Part shown: positions 18,348 through 24,973 of the stretch, in pieces | How positions within the stretch are numbered: the stretch's first letter is position 1 | Layout of the letters: each line of letters starts with the position of its first letter | NCBI RefSeq assembly: GCF_000316645.1 | Contig: NC_019684.1 | Coordinates: forward strand, 3,811,501-3,875,500 | DNA from: Nostoc sp. PCC 7524 | Lineage (GTDB): Bacteria; Cyanobacteriota; Cyanobacteriia; Cyanobacteriales; Nostocaceae | Direction of reading: 5' to 3' | Length of the DNA: 64,000 nucleotides | Position numbers and translations under genes: made by a program | The notes under the pieces: model-generated | The model's input: only the letters and a program-made list of their open reading frames with translations | Told to the model about the DNA's origin: nothing | The model's database searches: none

Positions 18348-19103
18348 ATGGTACAGACTATTAAGATAACTCAAGAAGATATTATCGAGCAAATCAGAAT
18401 ATCTTGCAAAATACCTGAGATTACTAAAGAGATTATTAGCCGTAAAATTATTGAAAATACTGCAAGGGAGTTAGGTGTTCAAGTTGAAGTAGAAGAACTC
18501 CAGAAAACAGCAGATCAATTACGGGTAGCTAACAAACTCACCAGTGCTGATGCTACTTGGGCATGGCTAGAAAAGCATAATCTTTCTCTAGACGAGTTTG
18601 AAAAAATTGTTTATATCAGCCTAATATCTGGAAAGTTAGCAGATCATTTGTTTGCTGATAAAGTAGAACCTTACTTTTTTGAGCATCAGCTAGACTATAC
18701 TGCTGTAGTGATGTATGAAGTTATCTTAGATGATGAAGACTTAGCATGGGAACTCTTCTATGCTGTAAAGGAAGGTGAGATGAGCTTCTATGATGTTGCT
18801 CATAAATATGTCAAAGCTACAGAGTTGCGGCGCTCTGGTGGATATCGGGGGATACTGAAACGCAAGGATTTAAAGCCAGAAATTTCTGCGGCTGTTTTTG
18901 CAGTTCATCCTCCGCAAATTCTTAAGCCAATAACTGGTTCTCAGGGATTTCATCTAATTTTAGTCGAAGAAATTATCCAAGCACAATTAGATACTAAATT
19001 ACGACATCAAATTATGTTTGAATTATTTACTGAGTGGTTGAAACATCAAACTGGGAAAATTGAAATTGACACATATTTTCAATCCATTGATCATACGAGT
19101 TGA
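18348..19103 (+). CDS. Peptidylprolyl isomerase, PpiC/parvulin type
   Basis: A 251-aa SurA-like protein. An N-terminal helical domain (1-110) precedes a parvulin-like domain (about 112-215) with LRRSGGYRGILKRKDL and GSQGFHLILVEEI, which match the family's GGDLG and GyHii motifs. No signal peptide is visible, so it probably acts in the cytoplasm on the leader peptides or the transporter. Such PpiC proteins often sit with C39 exporters in cyanobacterial peptide clusters (from memory). A good RBS (GAGGAAAG) precedes the ATG. It is the last gene of the export operon and is followed by a strong terminator. Confidence 0.85.
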   Translation: MVQTIKITQEDIIEQIRISCKIPEITKEIISRKIIENTARELGVQVEVEELQKTADQLRVANKLTSADATWAWLEKHNLSLDEFEKIVYISLISGKLADHLFADKVEPYFFEHQLDYTAVVMYEVILDDEDLAWELFYAVKEGEMSFYDVAHKYVKATELRRSGGYRGILKRKDLKPEISAAVFAVHPPQILKPITGSQGFHLILVEEIIQAQLDTKLRHQIMFELFTEWLKHQTGKIEIDTYFQSIDHTS

Positions 19104-19148
19104 TAAATTATGTCTTTTTAGCGTATATCTGTTTTCATTTTAACTAAT

Positions 19149-19182
19149 AAAAAGCCTCCTTGTGTTGCATAAGGAGGCTTTT
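19149..19182 (+). terminator. Rho-independent terminator of the export operon
   Basis: AAAAGCCTCCTT and AAGGAGGCTTTT form a stem around GTGTTGCAT. A-rich and T-rich flanks on the two sides make it useful in both directions, stopping the export operon and the opposing peptide genes. Confidence 0.9.
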
Positions 19183-19293
19183 CAAGTTATCGAATGTTCT
19201 TCAAACTATTTCCTAACTCCTACTGAATTTTAGATAAACTATATCTAAAATTCAGTAACACAGGACTTGAAATAGTAATTTCAACTATGTTTA

Positions 19294-19446
19294 CTAACTT
19301 CTCTCTAGCTTACGTTGTGCTTGAGAAATCATTGCACCAATTGTTACACCTATCCAAAACCAACCACCACGGATAGCTTCAATTTCATTTTCGTTTACAT
19401 CAGTGATGTAATCTTCATTCAAATCTTTAATGGAAATGACAGCCAT
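19294..19446 (-). CDS. Double-glycine leader peptide (bacteriocin-like precursor A)
   Basis: A 50-aa precursor. The leader (1-28) reads ISIKDLNEDYITDVNENEIE and ends AIRGG, the C39 cleavage signal with hydrophobic residues at the usual -4, -7 and -12 spacing. The predicted core is 22 residues: WFWIGVTIGAMISQAQRKLE then RS, an aromatic, hydrophobic and then basic helix. It faces the exporter operon across a shared terminator, which marks it as a probable substrate. Its activity is unknown. It may be an antimicrobial or signalling peptide. Confidence 0.8.
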   Translation of the reverse strand: MAVISIKDLNEDYITDVNENEIEAIRGGWFWIGVTIGAMISQAQRKLERS

Positions 19447-19484
19447 GTTGATACCTCTTATGACAAAGACTGATTGATTATTAA

Positions 19485-19640
19485 TTATGAATTAGCCCAA
19501 CGATCAAACGCGTAGCCTACTGCTGCTCCGAGTATTAGGAGACAAACAGGGCAACCACCCTTAACTTCGTTGATTTCATCATTACTTAAATCAATAACAG
19601 AGATTTGAGTATTTAAGTCTTCAATTCTGATGGTAGACAT
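19485..19640 (-). CDS. Double-glycine leader peptide (bacteriocin-like precursor B)
   Basis: A 51-aa precursor starting MSTIRIEDLN, with DLSNDEINEVKGG at the end of the leader (cleavage after residue 29). The 22-residue core starts CPVCLLILGAAVGYAFDRWA: a Cys-x-x-Cys pair, then a Gly/Ala-rich hydrophobic helix. The RBS AGGAGTG lies 8 bases upstream. It sits 38 bp upstream of precursor A on the same strand, so both are probably on one transcript. The CxxC could form a disulfide. Confidence 0.8.
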   Translation of the reverse strand: MSTIRIEDLNTQISVIDLSNDEINEVKGGCPVCLLILGAAVGYAFDRWANS

Positions 19641-20183
19641 TTCTTATCACTCCTGAATTTGAAAAAGGTTACTTGTGGAATATTTTTTTGTTTTGCAATC
19701 CACGATATATATGATGAAATTTAATTCATATTAAGTCAATATTTTTGAGGCTAAATCTATGCACTTAAATAATACATTTATGTCATAGTTTAAAACTTAA
19801 AATTTTAACTATGTGTAAACAAAAGCAACACCAATTGTGAATTAAAAGTGACTTTCCATTGATAAAGATATTTCAGCACAATAACTTATATTAAACAGTT
19901 AAAATTTGAAGTGAGTTAATGACAAAAATGATCTAGTTATGTCAATTTTTGTTATAAAAAATAATATTAATATTTAATTTATAAAAAAATAAAATAGAGT
20001 GCATCAATTATGCACTCTATTCTTGAATTAATTTATCTCTATTATCTTTGAGCTAAGTTCTCTTTTGAGAAACAGATGAAGTAGGTAGTTTTGTCAGATG
20101 GGTGATGCGGACAATTCACTCAAGCTCTGATTTTTCCTCTTTCGACTTCTTCATACTACGATTATTGAGAATGGTGCAAGATA
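19641..20183. other. AT-rich intergenic region
   Basis: 543 bp upstream of the peptide genes. It should contain their promoter. Near 19996-20018 it holds the terminator of the PEP-CTERM gene. I see nothing else that I can support. Confidence 0.5.
19996..20018 (-). terminator. Rho-independent terminator of the PEP-CTERM gene
   Basis: AGAGTGCAT and ATGCACTCT form a 9-bp stem around CAATT. On the minus strand it is followed by ATTTTATTTTTTTAT, a proper U-tract, so it ends transcripts from 20184-20816. Confidence 0.85.
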
Positions 20184-20816
20184 TCAAGCTCTCTTGTTAT
20201 CTGACTTAAATTTTCTGAAATAGTTACCTAACCCCATAGCTACAAGTGAACCAAAGAAAGTAGAAGGTTCAGGAACAGATGCCACAGGAACCGAGCCGAA
20301 ATAAACACCACCTACTACTAAAGGCCCATTATCTCCTGGTACTGATGGTCTGAGATCAGGTTGGGTGATAAACTGGACGACAAAGCGATCGCCTGCTGGG
20401 ATTACCCCTCCTGCAAGGTCAATTCTGGGAGCGCGTAATCCTTGGAACGTAAACCCTTGAGCAATATTAACATTAGTAAAAATGTTAGAAAAACCTATCT
20501 GACCATCACTATTGACATCTCCCCAGATCACATCATCTGCAAGACTATCAAAATCAGGTAGCAAAACCAGAGAAAATTGATCTATATCTAATCCTGTACT
20601 GTTTAAAAAGTTTTGTTCACCAGTAGTATCAGGAGCATTCCAAAACGTTAATTGTCCTGGTGGTAAACCGAATGGAATTTCTACTCCGGTGGGAAAGCTT
20701 AGGTTAGGTGTTGTCACTATTGGCTCTACTAAGATAGCAGCAGTAGCAGGAGCTAAAGCAAGGAAACATCCTCCTACTGCACCTGATATTAAAATCCCTA
20801 TGTTTTTAGGTTTCAT
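20184..20816 (-). CDS. PEP-CTERM sorting-domain exported protein
   Basis: A 210-aa secreted protein. Residues 1-28 form a signal peptide (GILISGAVGGCFLALAPATA). The middle is a beta-rich region (LSFPTGVEIPFGLPPGQLTF, DVNSDGQIGFSNIF) without a domain I can name. The C-terminus shows the PEP-CTERM tripartite signal: VPEPSTF (about 180), a hydrophobic stretch and a basic end (RKFKSDNKRA). Exosortase would process it for cell-surface display. It has its own terminator and is flanked by the two peptide gene groups, with no functional link visible. Confidence 0.85.
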   Translation of the reverse strand: MKPKNIGILISGAVGGCFLALAPATAAILVEPIVTTPNLSFPTGVEIPFGLPPGQLTFWNAPDTTGEQNFLNSTGLDIDQFSLVLLPDFDSLADDVIWGDVNSDGQIGFSNIFTNVNIAQGFTFQGLRAPRIDLAGGVIPAGDRFVVQFITQPDLRPSVPGDNGPLVVGGVYFGSVPVASVPEPSTFFGSLVAMGLGNYFRKFKSDNKRA

Positions 20817-21118
20817 AATTGTTATAAGAATGTGACTACACCTGGATTTTTATTTTGCTACGTCAGTCTTATTGTAGTTTTACATAAACTTGGATAAACT
20901 ATATATCTTTTTATGGTGTTTTGGAACAATAAATAAAATATTTATGTCACAAGTTTGCGGAATTATTTTAATACTAAAATATAAACCTTACTTTACTTTT
21001 AGTTAACCAAAATGTTGTATTGAGTTTTAATTATTCTTAAAAGATGAAATAATCATGTTTATTTAACGTAAATTACAATGTATTGTGATGTTTAAGCCCC
21101 CAATCTCTGGAGAAAATT

Positions 21119-21273
21119 AGGGGTTGTTTGAAAAGTGGTTGGCTGTGATTTTAGAGACTTATTGATCCTCCCTAGCTTAAAAAAGGGGGAAACCCTCTTA
21201 AAGTTCTCTTTGGGGGATTTAGGGGGATCTAAAATGTTTTGTTACCAATAAGAGGACTTTTAAAACATCCTCT
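21119..21273. repeat. MITE with about 20-bp terminal inverted repeats
   Basis: The left end reads TTAGGGGTTGTTTGAAAAGT, and the right end on the other strand reads TAAGAGGATGTTTTAAAAGT (16 of 20 identical when extended by the flanking TA). An inner hairpin pairs GATCCTCCCTA with TAGGGGGATC. There is no coding capacity. Its left 49 bp recur at 8247-8295. Confidence 0.7.
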
Positions 21274-21308
21274 TAGGGGTCTGAGTTCTCATTAATTTTC
21301 TAGGATTA

Positions 21309-21473
21309 CTATATCTTCTGCAATCCTGCTGCTTCTTCTATCCTATCTAAAGCTTTCTTCGCTTTAAAAAGTAGTCTCAGATAAGCTATTTGACTATTCC
21401 AAGCTGAACGGGGTAACAGGATTTGCGGAGAATCTACTTGATTTTGATCAGAAATATTAGAGTTAGTATCCAT
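21309..21473 (-). CDS. Small protein downstream of the radical SAM gene; candidate maturase partner
   Basis: A 54-aa protein starting 24 bp after the radical SAM stop, same strand. It has an acidic, polar N-terminus, then QILLPRSAWNSQIAYLRLLF and a basic amphipathic helix (KAKKALDRIEEAAGLQ). I do not recognise it by sequence. Spliceases such as PlpX need a small partner (PlpY), and this protein has the right size and position for that role. This is inference only. Confidence 0.6.
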   Translation of the reverse strand: MDTNSNISDQNQVDSPQILLPRSAWNSQIAYLRLLFKAKKALDRIEEAAGLQKI

Positions 21474-21497
21474 AAAATTCTTTTGTGATCCAACAGA

Positions 21498-22748
21498 TTA
21501 ACTAATTAAGCTTGCTAGTTCTGGTTTTTCCTGCCAACTTTCTGACCACTGAATCTTATCGGCAGTAAAATGCAATGGATCATTTTCTGGCCAAGGTGCA
21601 TCAATTGCTTCTTCAATTAGACCAAATTCACCATTGTCAAAGGGCTGTCCATCGGCTCGACGCTGAAGAAACACTCGTTCTCGAATACCGTGTTTAGCTT
21701 GAGTTAAAGCGCGATGATGACAATAGGGATTATTACCGCGTTTATCAAAAAAGACGTGGGCAGTCCAACTGCAACCACCCCGACACAGTTCAGCAAATTC
21801 ACAAGTTTTGCAGAAACCCCATAAATGGGCTGTACCTTTGGGTGTATCTGCATCTAAATTAAACCGCAGTTCTTCTGTCTCTTCAATGATGGTTCGCAGC
21901 GAGTAGTCACGGATATTACCGCCAGTGTAAGCTGATGTTGGTAAGGAAGGACAACCTTTAATTGCACCATCAGCTTCAATACCTAATGTTGATAGCCCAG
22001 CATTGCATCCTTGCCAAAATGACCAAGCAGTTCTACCGCGCAATAATCGCTCATAGGGGCCAAAGTAGCCGATGTTATTCCCTGGCTGTACCTGCACTCC
22101 TTCTTGGTGTGCGCGTTGAGCAACACGGGCAATCATCGGATACACATCTAAAAGTTCATAAGGTTGCAGCAGAATTTCACTATTATCGGCAGCATTGCCC
22201 ATTGGTACAGTTAATTGCAGTTGCCAAGCAAACACACCCGCGTCACGGATATGTTCGTAGATGCTGGGGAATTCTGGTGCAGAGAGGCGATTGATTTGGG
22301 TATTGCAACCGAAGGGAATACCGACTTCCTTGAGGTGACTCATGGTTTTAAAAGCCCATTGCCACGAACCTTGTCTTCCCCGGAGTCTATCGTGAGTTGC
22401 TTCTAAGCCATCCACAGAAACAGACACTACCTTAATTCCCGCCTCTTTCATGCGGCGTGCTGTTTCTAAGGTGATGCCATAGCCACCGGTAGTCATACCG
22501 CAGTGCATTCCAGCTTGATTAATAGCTTGGGCAATTTCTAACCAATCTGGACGCAGAAAAGCTTCACCGCCAATGAGAGTAACTTCGGTAATGCCCACAT
22601 CTGCCATTTGTTTGACTAAATCCAGGGCTTCTTGGGTGGAAAGTTCCTTTGCTCTTGTATGCCCTGCACGGGAACCACAATGCTGACAAGCAAGGTTACA
22701 CTTTAATGTGATTTCCCAAACAGCATAGCTAATTCTGCGATCGCTCAT
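21498..22748 (-). CDS. Radical SAM/SPASM peptide maturase of the Nif11 RiPP cluster (splicease-like)
   Basis: A 416-aa radical SAM enzyme. Cys17, Cys21 and Cys24 (CNLACQHC) bind the SAM-cleaving [4Fe-4S] cluster, and GGEAFLRPDW is the motif near the SAM amino group. The C-terminal SPASM region (about 245-345) has NAGLSTLGIEADGAIKGCPS, CKTCEFAELCRGGC and a later Cys in YCHHRA for auxiliary clusters. The Nif11-leader precursor gene lies 87 bp upstream with two X-Tyr-Gly motifs, the substrate pattern of PlpX spliceases, which excise tyramine and leave an alpha-keto-beta-amino acid. The maturase role is firm. Splicing chemistry, rather than epimerisation or crosslinking, is inference. Confidence 0.88.
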   Translation of the reverse strand: MSDRRISYAVWEITLKCNLACQHCGSRAGHTRAKELSTQEALDLVKQMADVGITEVTLIGGEAFLRPDWLEIAQAINQAGMHCGMTTGGYGITLETARRMKEAGIKVVSVSVDGLEATHDRLRGRQGSWQWAFKTMSHLKEVGIPFGCNTQINRLSAPEFPSIYEHIRDAGVFAWQLQLTVPMGNAADNSEILLQPYELLDVYPMIARVAQRAHQEGVQVQPGNNIGYFGPYERLLRGRTAWSFWQGCNAGLSTLGIEADGAIKGCPSLPTSAYTGGNIRDYSLRTIIEETEELRFNLDADTPKGTAHLWGFCKTCEFAELCRGGCSWTAHVFFDKRGNNPYCHHRALTQAKHGIRERVFLQRRADGQPFDNGEFGLIEEAIDAPWPENDPLHFTADKIQWSESWQEKPELASLIS

Positions 22749-22835
22749 GAAGCATTACCCCTATTCAAATTATGGAAATAGGGACGGTTACTTTGTTATC
22801 CGTCCCAAAAAATTAAAATGCTAGTTGGAAATTTT

Positions 22836-23183
22836 CTAGAACCGTTCGCTAATTACCACACCATACATAGGTTGAGCAGCAATTGGAGGCCATTCAATCA
22901 CCCCATACAATGGCTGAATGCGGATTTTATCAATTAATCTAGAAGCACCACCAAATACAGCTTCTAATTCTTGTGCATTTAAATCTCTGAGTTCACCCTC
23001 ACCAGCAGCTGACTCTAACAATTGAGTTGTATATTCTTCAAACTCTGCTGGGGTAAAATCAAAACCAGCAGCTTTTACTACTTGACTACACTCATCTTTG
23101 CTTTCAATTTGTTGCATTTGGGTGCGGAAAGCTTCATCATTAGCAAGTCTTTCATAGAAAGCTCTAACGTTTTCAAAAGCCAT
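22836..23183 (-). CDS. Nif11-leader RiPP precursor with two X-Tyr-Gly motifs
   Basis: A 115-aa precursor. Residues 1-79 form a Nif11-type leader (AFYERLANDEAFRTQM, then AGFDFTPAEFEEY) ending LEAVFGG, a double-glycine cleavage site. The 36-residue core has a near-repeat: QPLYGVIEWPP and then QPMYGVV, so Leu92-Tyr93-Gly94 and Met106-Tyr107-Gly108 are two XYG sites. In spliceotide precursors the Tyr of such a motif is cut out as tyramine. The radical SAM gene is next on the strand. The C39 exporter at 14018-16723 could remove the leader and secrete the product. Confidence 0.88.
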   Translation of the reverse strand: MAFENVRAFYERLANDEAFRTQMQQIESKDECSQVVKAAGFDFTPAEFEEYTTQLLESAAGEGELRDLNAQELEAVFGGASRLIDKIRIQPLYGVIEWPPIAAQPMYGVVISERF

Positions 23184-23197
23184 AGTTTTCTCCTGAG

Positions 23198-23638
23198 TTA
23201 AGTGGTTATTTCAGTTAGGGCAACTGTTTGTATTAATTGAGATGGGCTGTAATTGTCTGTGATAATTTGTGGACAACGCATACAAGCTGCTTTACCCTCT
23301 TGTTGCCACCAACGGCAATCTCTGCGTATAGAGCAAGGGGGCAATTCTTCTACTACAGCAGGTAAGTTGTCAGCCACACGAGTGGCTAAACGGCAATCTT
23401 GTCCATTAAAGTGCTGACAACCTTTTTCGACACAGGGGGCGGCGGTGCGAAAAATTTCCGTTGGTGTCGCTGGGCTAGCTTTTGCTAACAGTTCATCTGT
23501 AACAGGTAGTGGCTGTTTCAGATAATTTACGCGTGCTTCTGTGACATTACCACCAATCACACCAAAGACTACGCTTCCTGCTATTTCTGGTCTAGCACTA
23601 GGACAAAGTGTAGTTTTTTCGGCAGGAGTTTCTGCCAT
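23198..23638 (-). CDS. Cys-rich protein of the RiPP cluster, function unknown
   Basis: A 146-aa protein. I start it at the ATG at 23638, preceded by GGAG 9 bases upstream; the longer frame to 23746 has no RBS and overlaps the next precursor. It contains nine Cys, including CVEKGCQHFNGQDC, CSIRRDCRWW and CMRCPQIIT, which look suited to binding a metal or Fe-S cluster. It lies 14 bp upstream of the Nif11 precursor on one strand, in the middle of the cluster. I recall similar Cys-rich proteins near cyanobacterial peptide clusters but no function. It could be an accessory maturation factor. Confidence 0.7.
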   Translation of the reverse strand: MAETPAEKTTLCPSARPEIAGSVVFGVIGGNVTEARVNYLKQPLPVTDELLAKASPATPTEIFRTAAPCVEKGCQHFNGQDCRLATRVADNLPAVVEELPPCSIRRDCRWWQQEGKAACMRCPQIITDNYSPSQLIQTVALTEITT

Positions 23639-23676
23639 GATTTGAAGCTCCAGGAAGGTGATGTTTGCAGCAAAAT

Positions 23677-23943
23677 TTAGGACTTGAAGTAATCTGGTGG
23701 TGCGATCAGCCCTACGGTAATATAGCCTAGAGTAGTAGGAGGCCAAATAGGTTTATAACCTGCGATCGCAATCGATTTAATAGATGTAATCTGACCCCCT
23801 GCAATGTTTCCAGCTTCATCATCAGATAAAGCTGCCTCGACATCTAGATTTTGGTTTCTACGTGCCAGTGCATGATTCACTGCATCGTCAATTAAATTAT
23901 TAATTTCAATTTGAATGTTTGAGCTTTTCTGATGTTTTTCCAT
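23677..23943 (-). CDS. Second double-glycine precursor in the RiPP cluster
   Basis: An 88-aa peptide. The leader (1-50) ends in ALSDDEAGNIAGG, and the 38-residue core contains AGYKPIWPPTTLGYITVGLI and ends APPDYFKS. It shares WPP and Gly/Val/Ile-rich features with the Nif11 precursor's core (EWPPI), but its leader is not Nif11-like and it has no X-Tyr-Gly motif. It lies 38 bp upstream of the Cys-rich gene on the same strand, probably the first gene of the operon. It may be a second substrate of the radical SAM enzyme or an unmodified secreted peptide. Confidence 0.75.
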   Translation of the reverse strand: MEKHQKSSNIQIEINNLIDDAVNHALARRNQNLDVEAALSDDEAGNIAGGQITSIKSIAIAGYKPIWPPTTLGYITVGLIAPPDYFKS

Positions 23944-24220
23944 TGTGATTACCTAGCTAATGCTGAATTAAGACTATGGATTCACTTATGATTCTAAAAG
24001 AAAGTAAAATTATCAAAACATCAACAAAAATTTTACATGAGACAGAAATAAACTATTTATGTCACTAGATGAAACCGTAACAATTTAAATACTTGTCAGC
24101 TATAAATACAAAGTATTGTTTCATTAACTTTGTTATTCTAATTAATGAAACATTTATGTCCCAAAAATATTTGTATTTACTCAAAACTTATAGTTTTTTA
24201 ATTGGAGATTAAAATAATCT

Positions 24221-24246
24221 AACCCTAGCTATTACTGACTAGGGTT
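24221..24246 (-). terminator. Terminator of precursor C gene
   Basis: AACCCTAG and CTAGGGTT pair around a 10-base loop. On the minus strand AGATTATTTTAATC follows. It lies 56 bp after the stop at 24302. Confidence 0.7.
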
Positions 24247-24301
24247 AAATGGATGAATAGGCAATCACGCTACTCAATGAAAACAAATTACTAAAATAGT
24301 C

Positions 24302-24520
24302 TTAGATGCTATCATCGGATGCAATAATAGCACCACCCGCACCAATTAAAGCAGCACCTATACCCACTGGAGTTGTGAAGGCTCCAGCTACTATCAATGC
24401 AGCGCCAATTAGCACTTTCAACCAACCACCGCCATTAATATCAAGCATTTCTGAGTCGCTGAGATCATGCAAAAGTTCAGAATCAGATGGGTTTAGGTCA
24501 GCAATTTGAATACGAGCCAT
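24302..24520 (-). CDS. Double-glycine leader peptide (bacteriocin-like precursor C)
   Basis: A 72-aa precursor. I start it at the ATG at 24520, about 10 bases after AGGAT; an in-frame ATG 9 bases further upstream would sit on top of that site. The leader has DLSDSEMLDINGG (cleavage near residue 32). The core starts GWLKVLIGAALIVAGAFTTP and is very rich in Gly, Ala and Ile, ending in DDSI. This looks like a pore-forming class II bacteriocin-type helix pair. It is transcribed alone with its own terminator, in the same direction as the RiPP cluster. Confidence 0.8.
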   Translation of the reverse strand: MARIQIADLNPSDSELLHDLSDSEMLDINGGGWLKVLIGAALIVAGAFTTPVGIGAALIGAGGAIIASDDSI

Positions 24521-24684
24521 TGGATACATCCTATTTAAAGTTGTTTTACTGGAAATTAGATTTTGAATTTCGCTTCCAGCTAAGTTAAATAATCAATGAT
24601 TTAACTTATTTTGACAATTCTTATATATTGTTTAAAAGTGACAAAAAAAATACAGTTAATAACTTAATTATCTGCGAAAAATTA

Positions 24685-24813
24685 TTAGGACTTACGCGAC
24701 TGGCATATTTCGTAAGGTGCGTCAGATTTAAGTTTTTCGTTATTCTCAAAAGATTTTTGGCATCTGACGCACCTTACAAGATAGGTTGAGTGTGACACCT
24801 GCACAATTCCTAA
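24685..24813. repeat. MITE-like repeat with a 16-bp perfect inner stem
   Basis: The ends TTAGGACTTACGC and, on the other strand, TTAGGAATTGTGC are imperfect inverted repeats. Inside, GTAAGGTGCGTCAGAT (24712-24727) pairs perfectly with ATCTGACGCACCTTAC (24762-24777) across a 34-base loop. GGTGCGTCAGAT repeats are common in Nostoc genomes (from memory). Confidence 0.7.
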
Positions 24814-24973
24814 CTATGATATTTTTCTTCAAACTAAAACAGTTATGTCCCGAAAATATTGCTGAAGAATCTGTGCTTTGTATTCATTCTGCAACTTTCT
24901 TATACAAAAATTGGAGTGACAATTACAGCCACTCCAAGATGATGAATTATAGGAGATGTTTCCTATATGAAAA

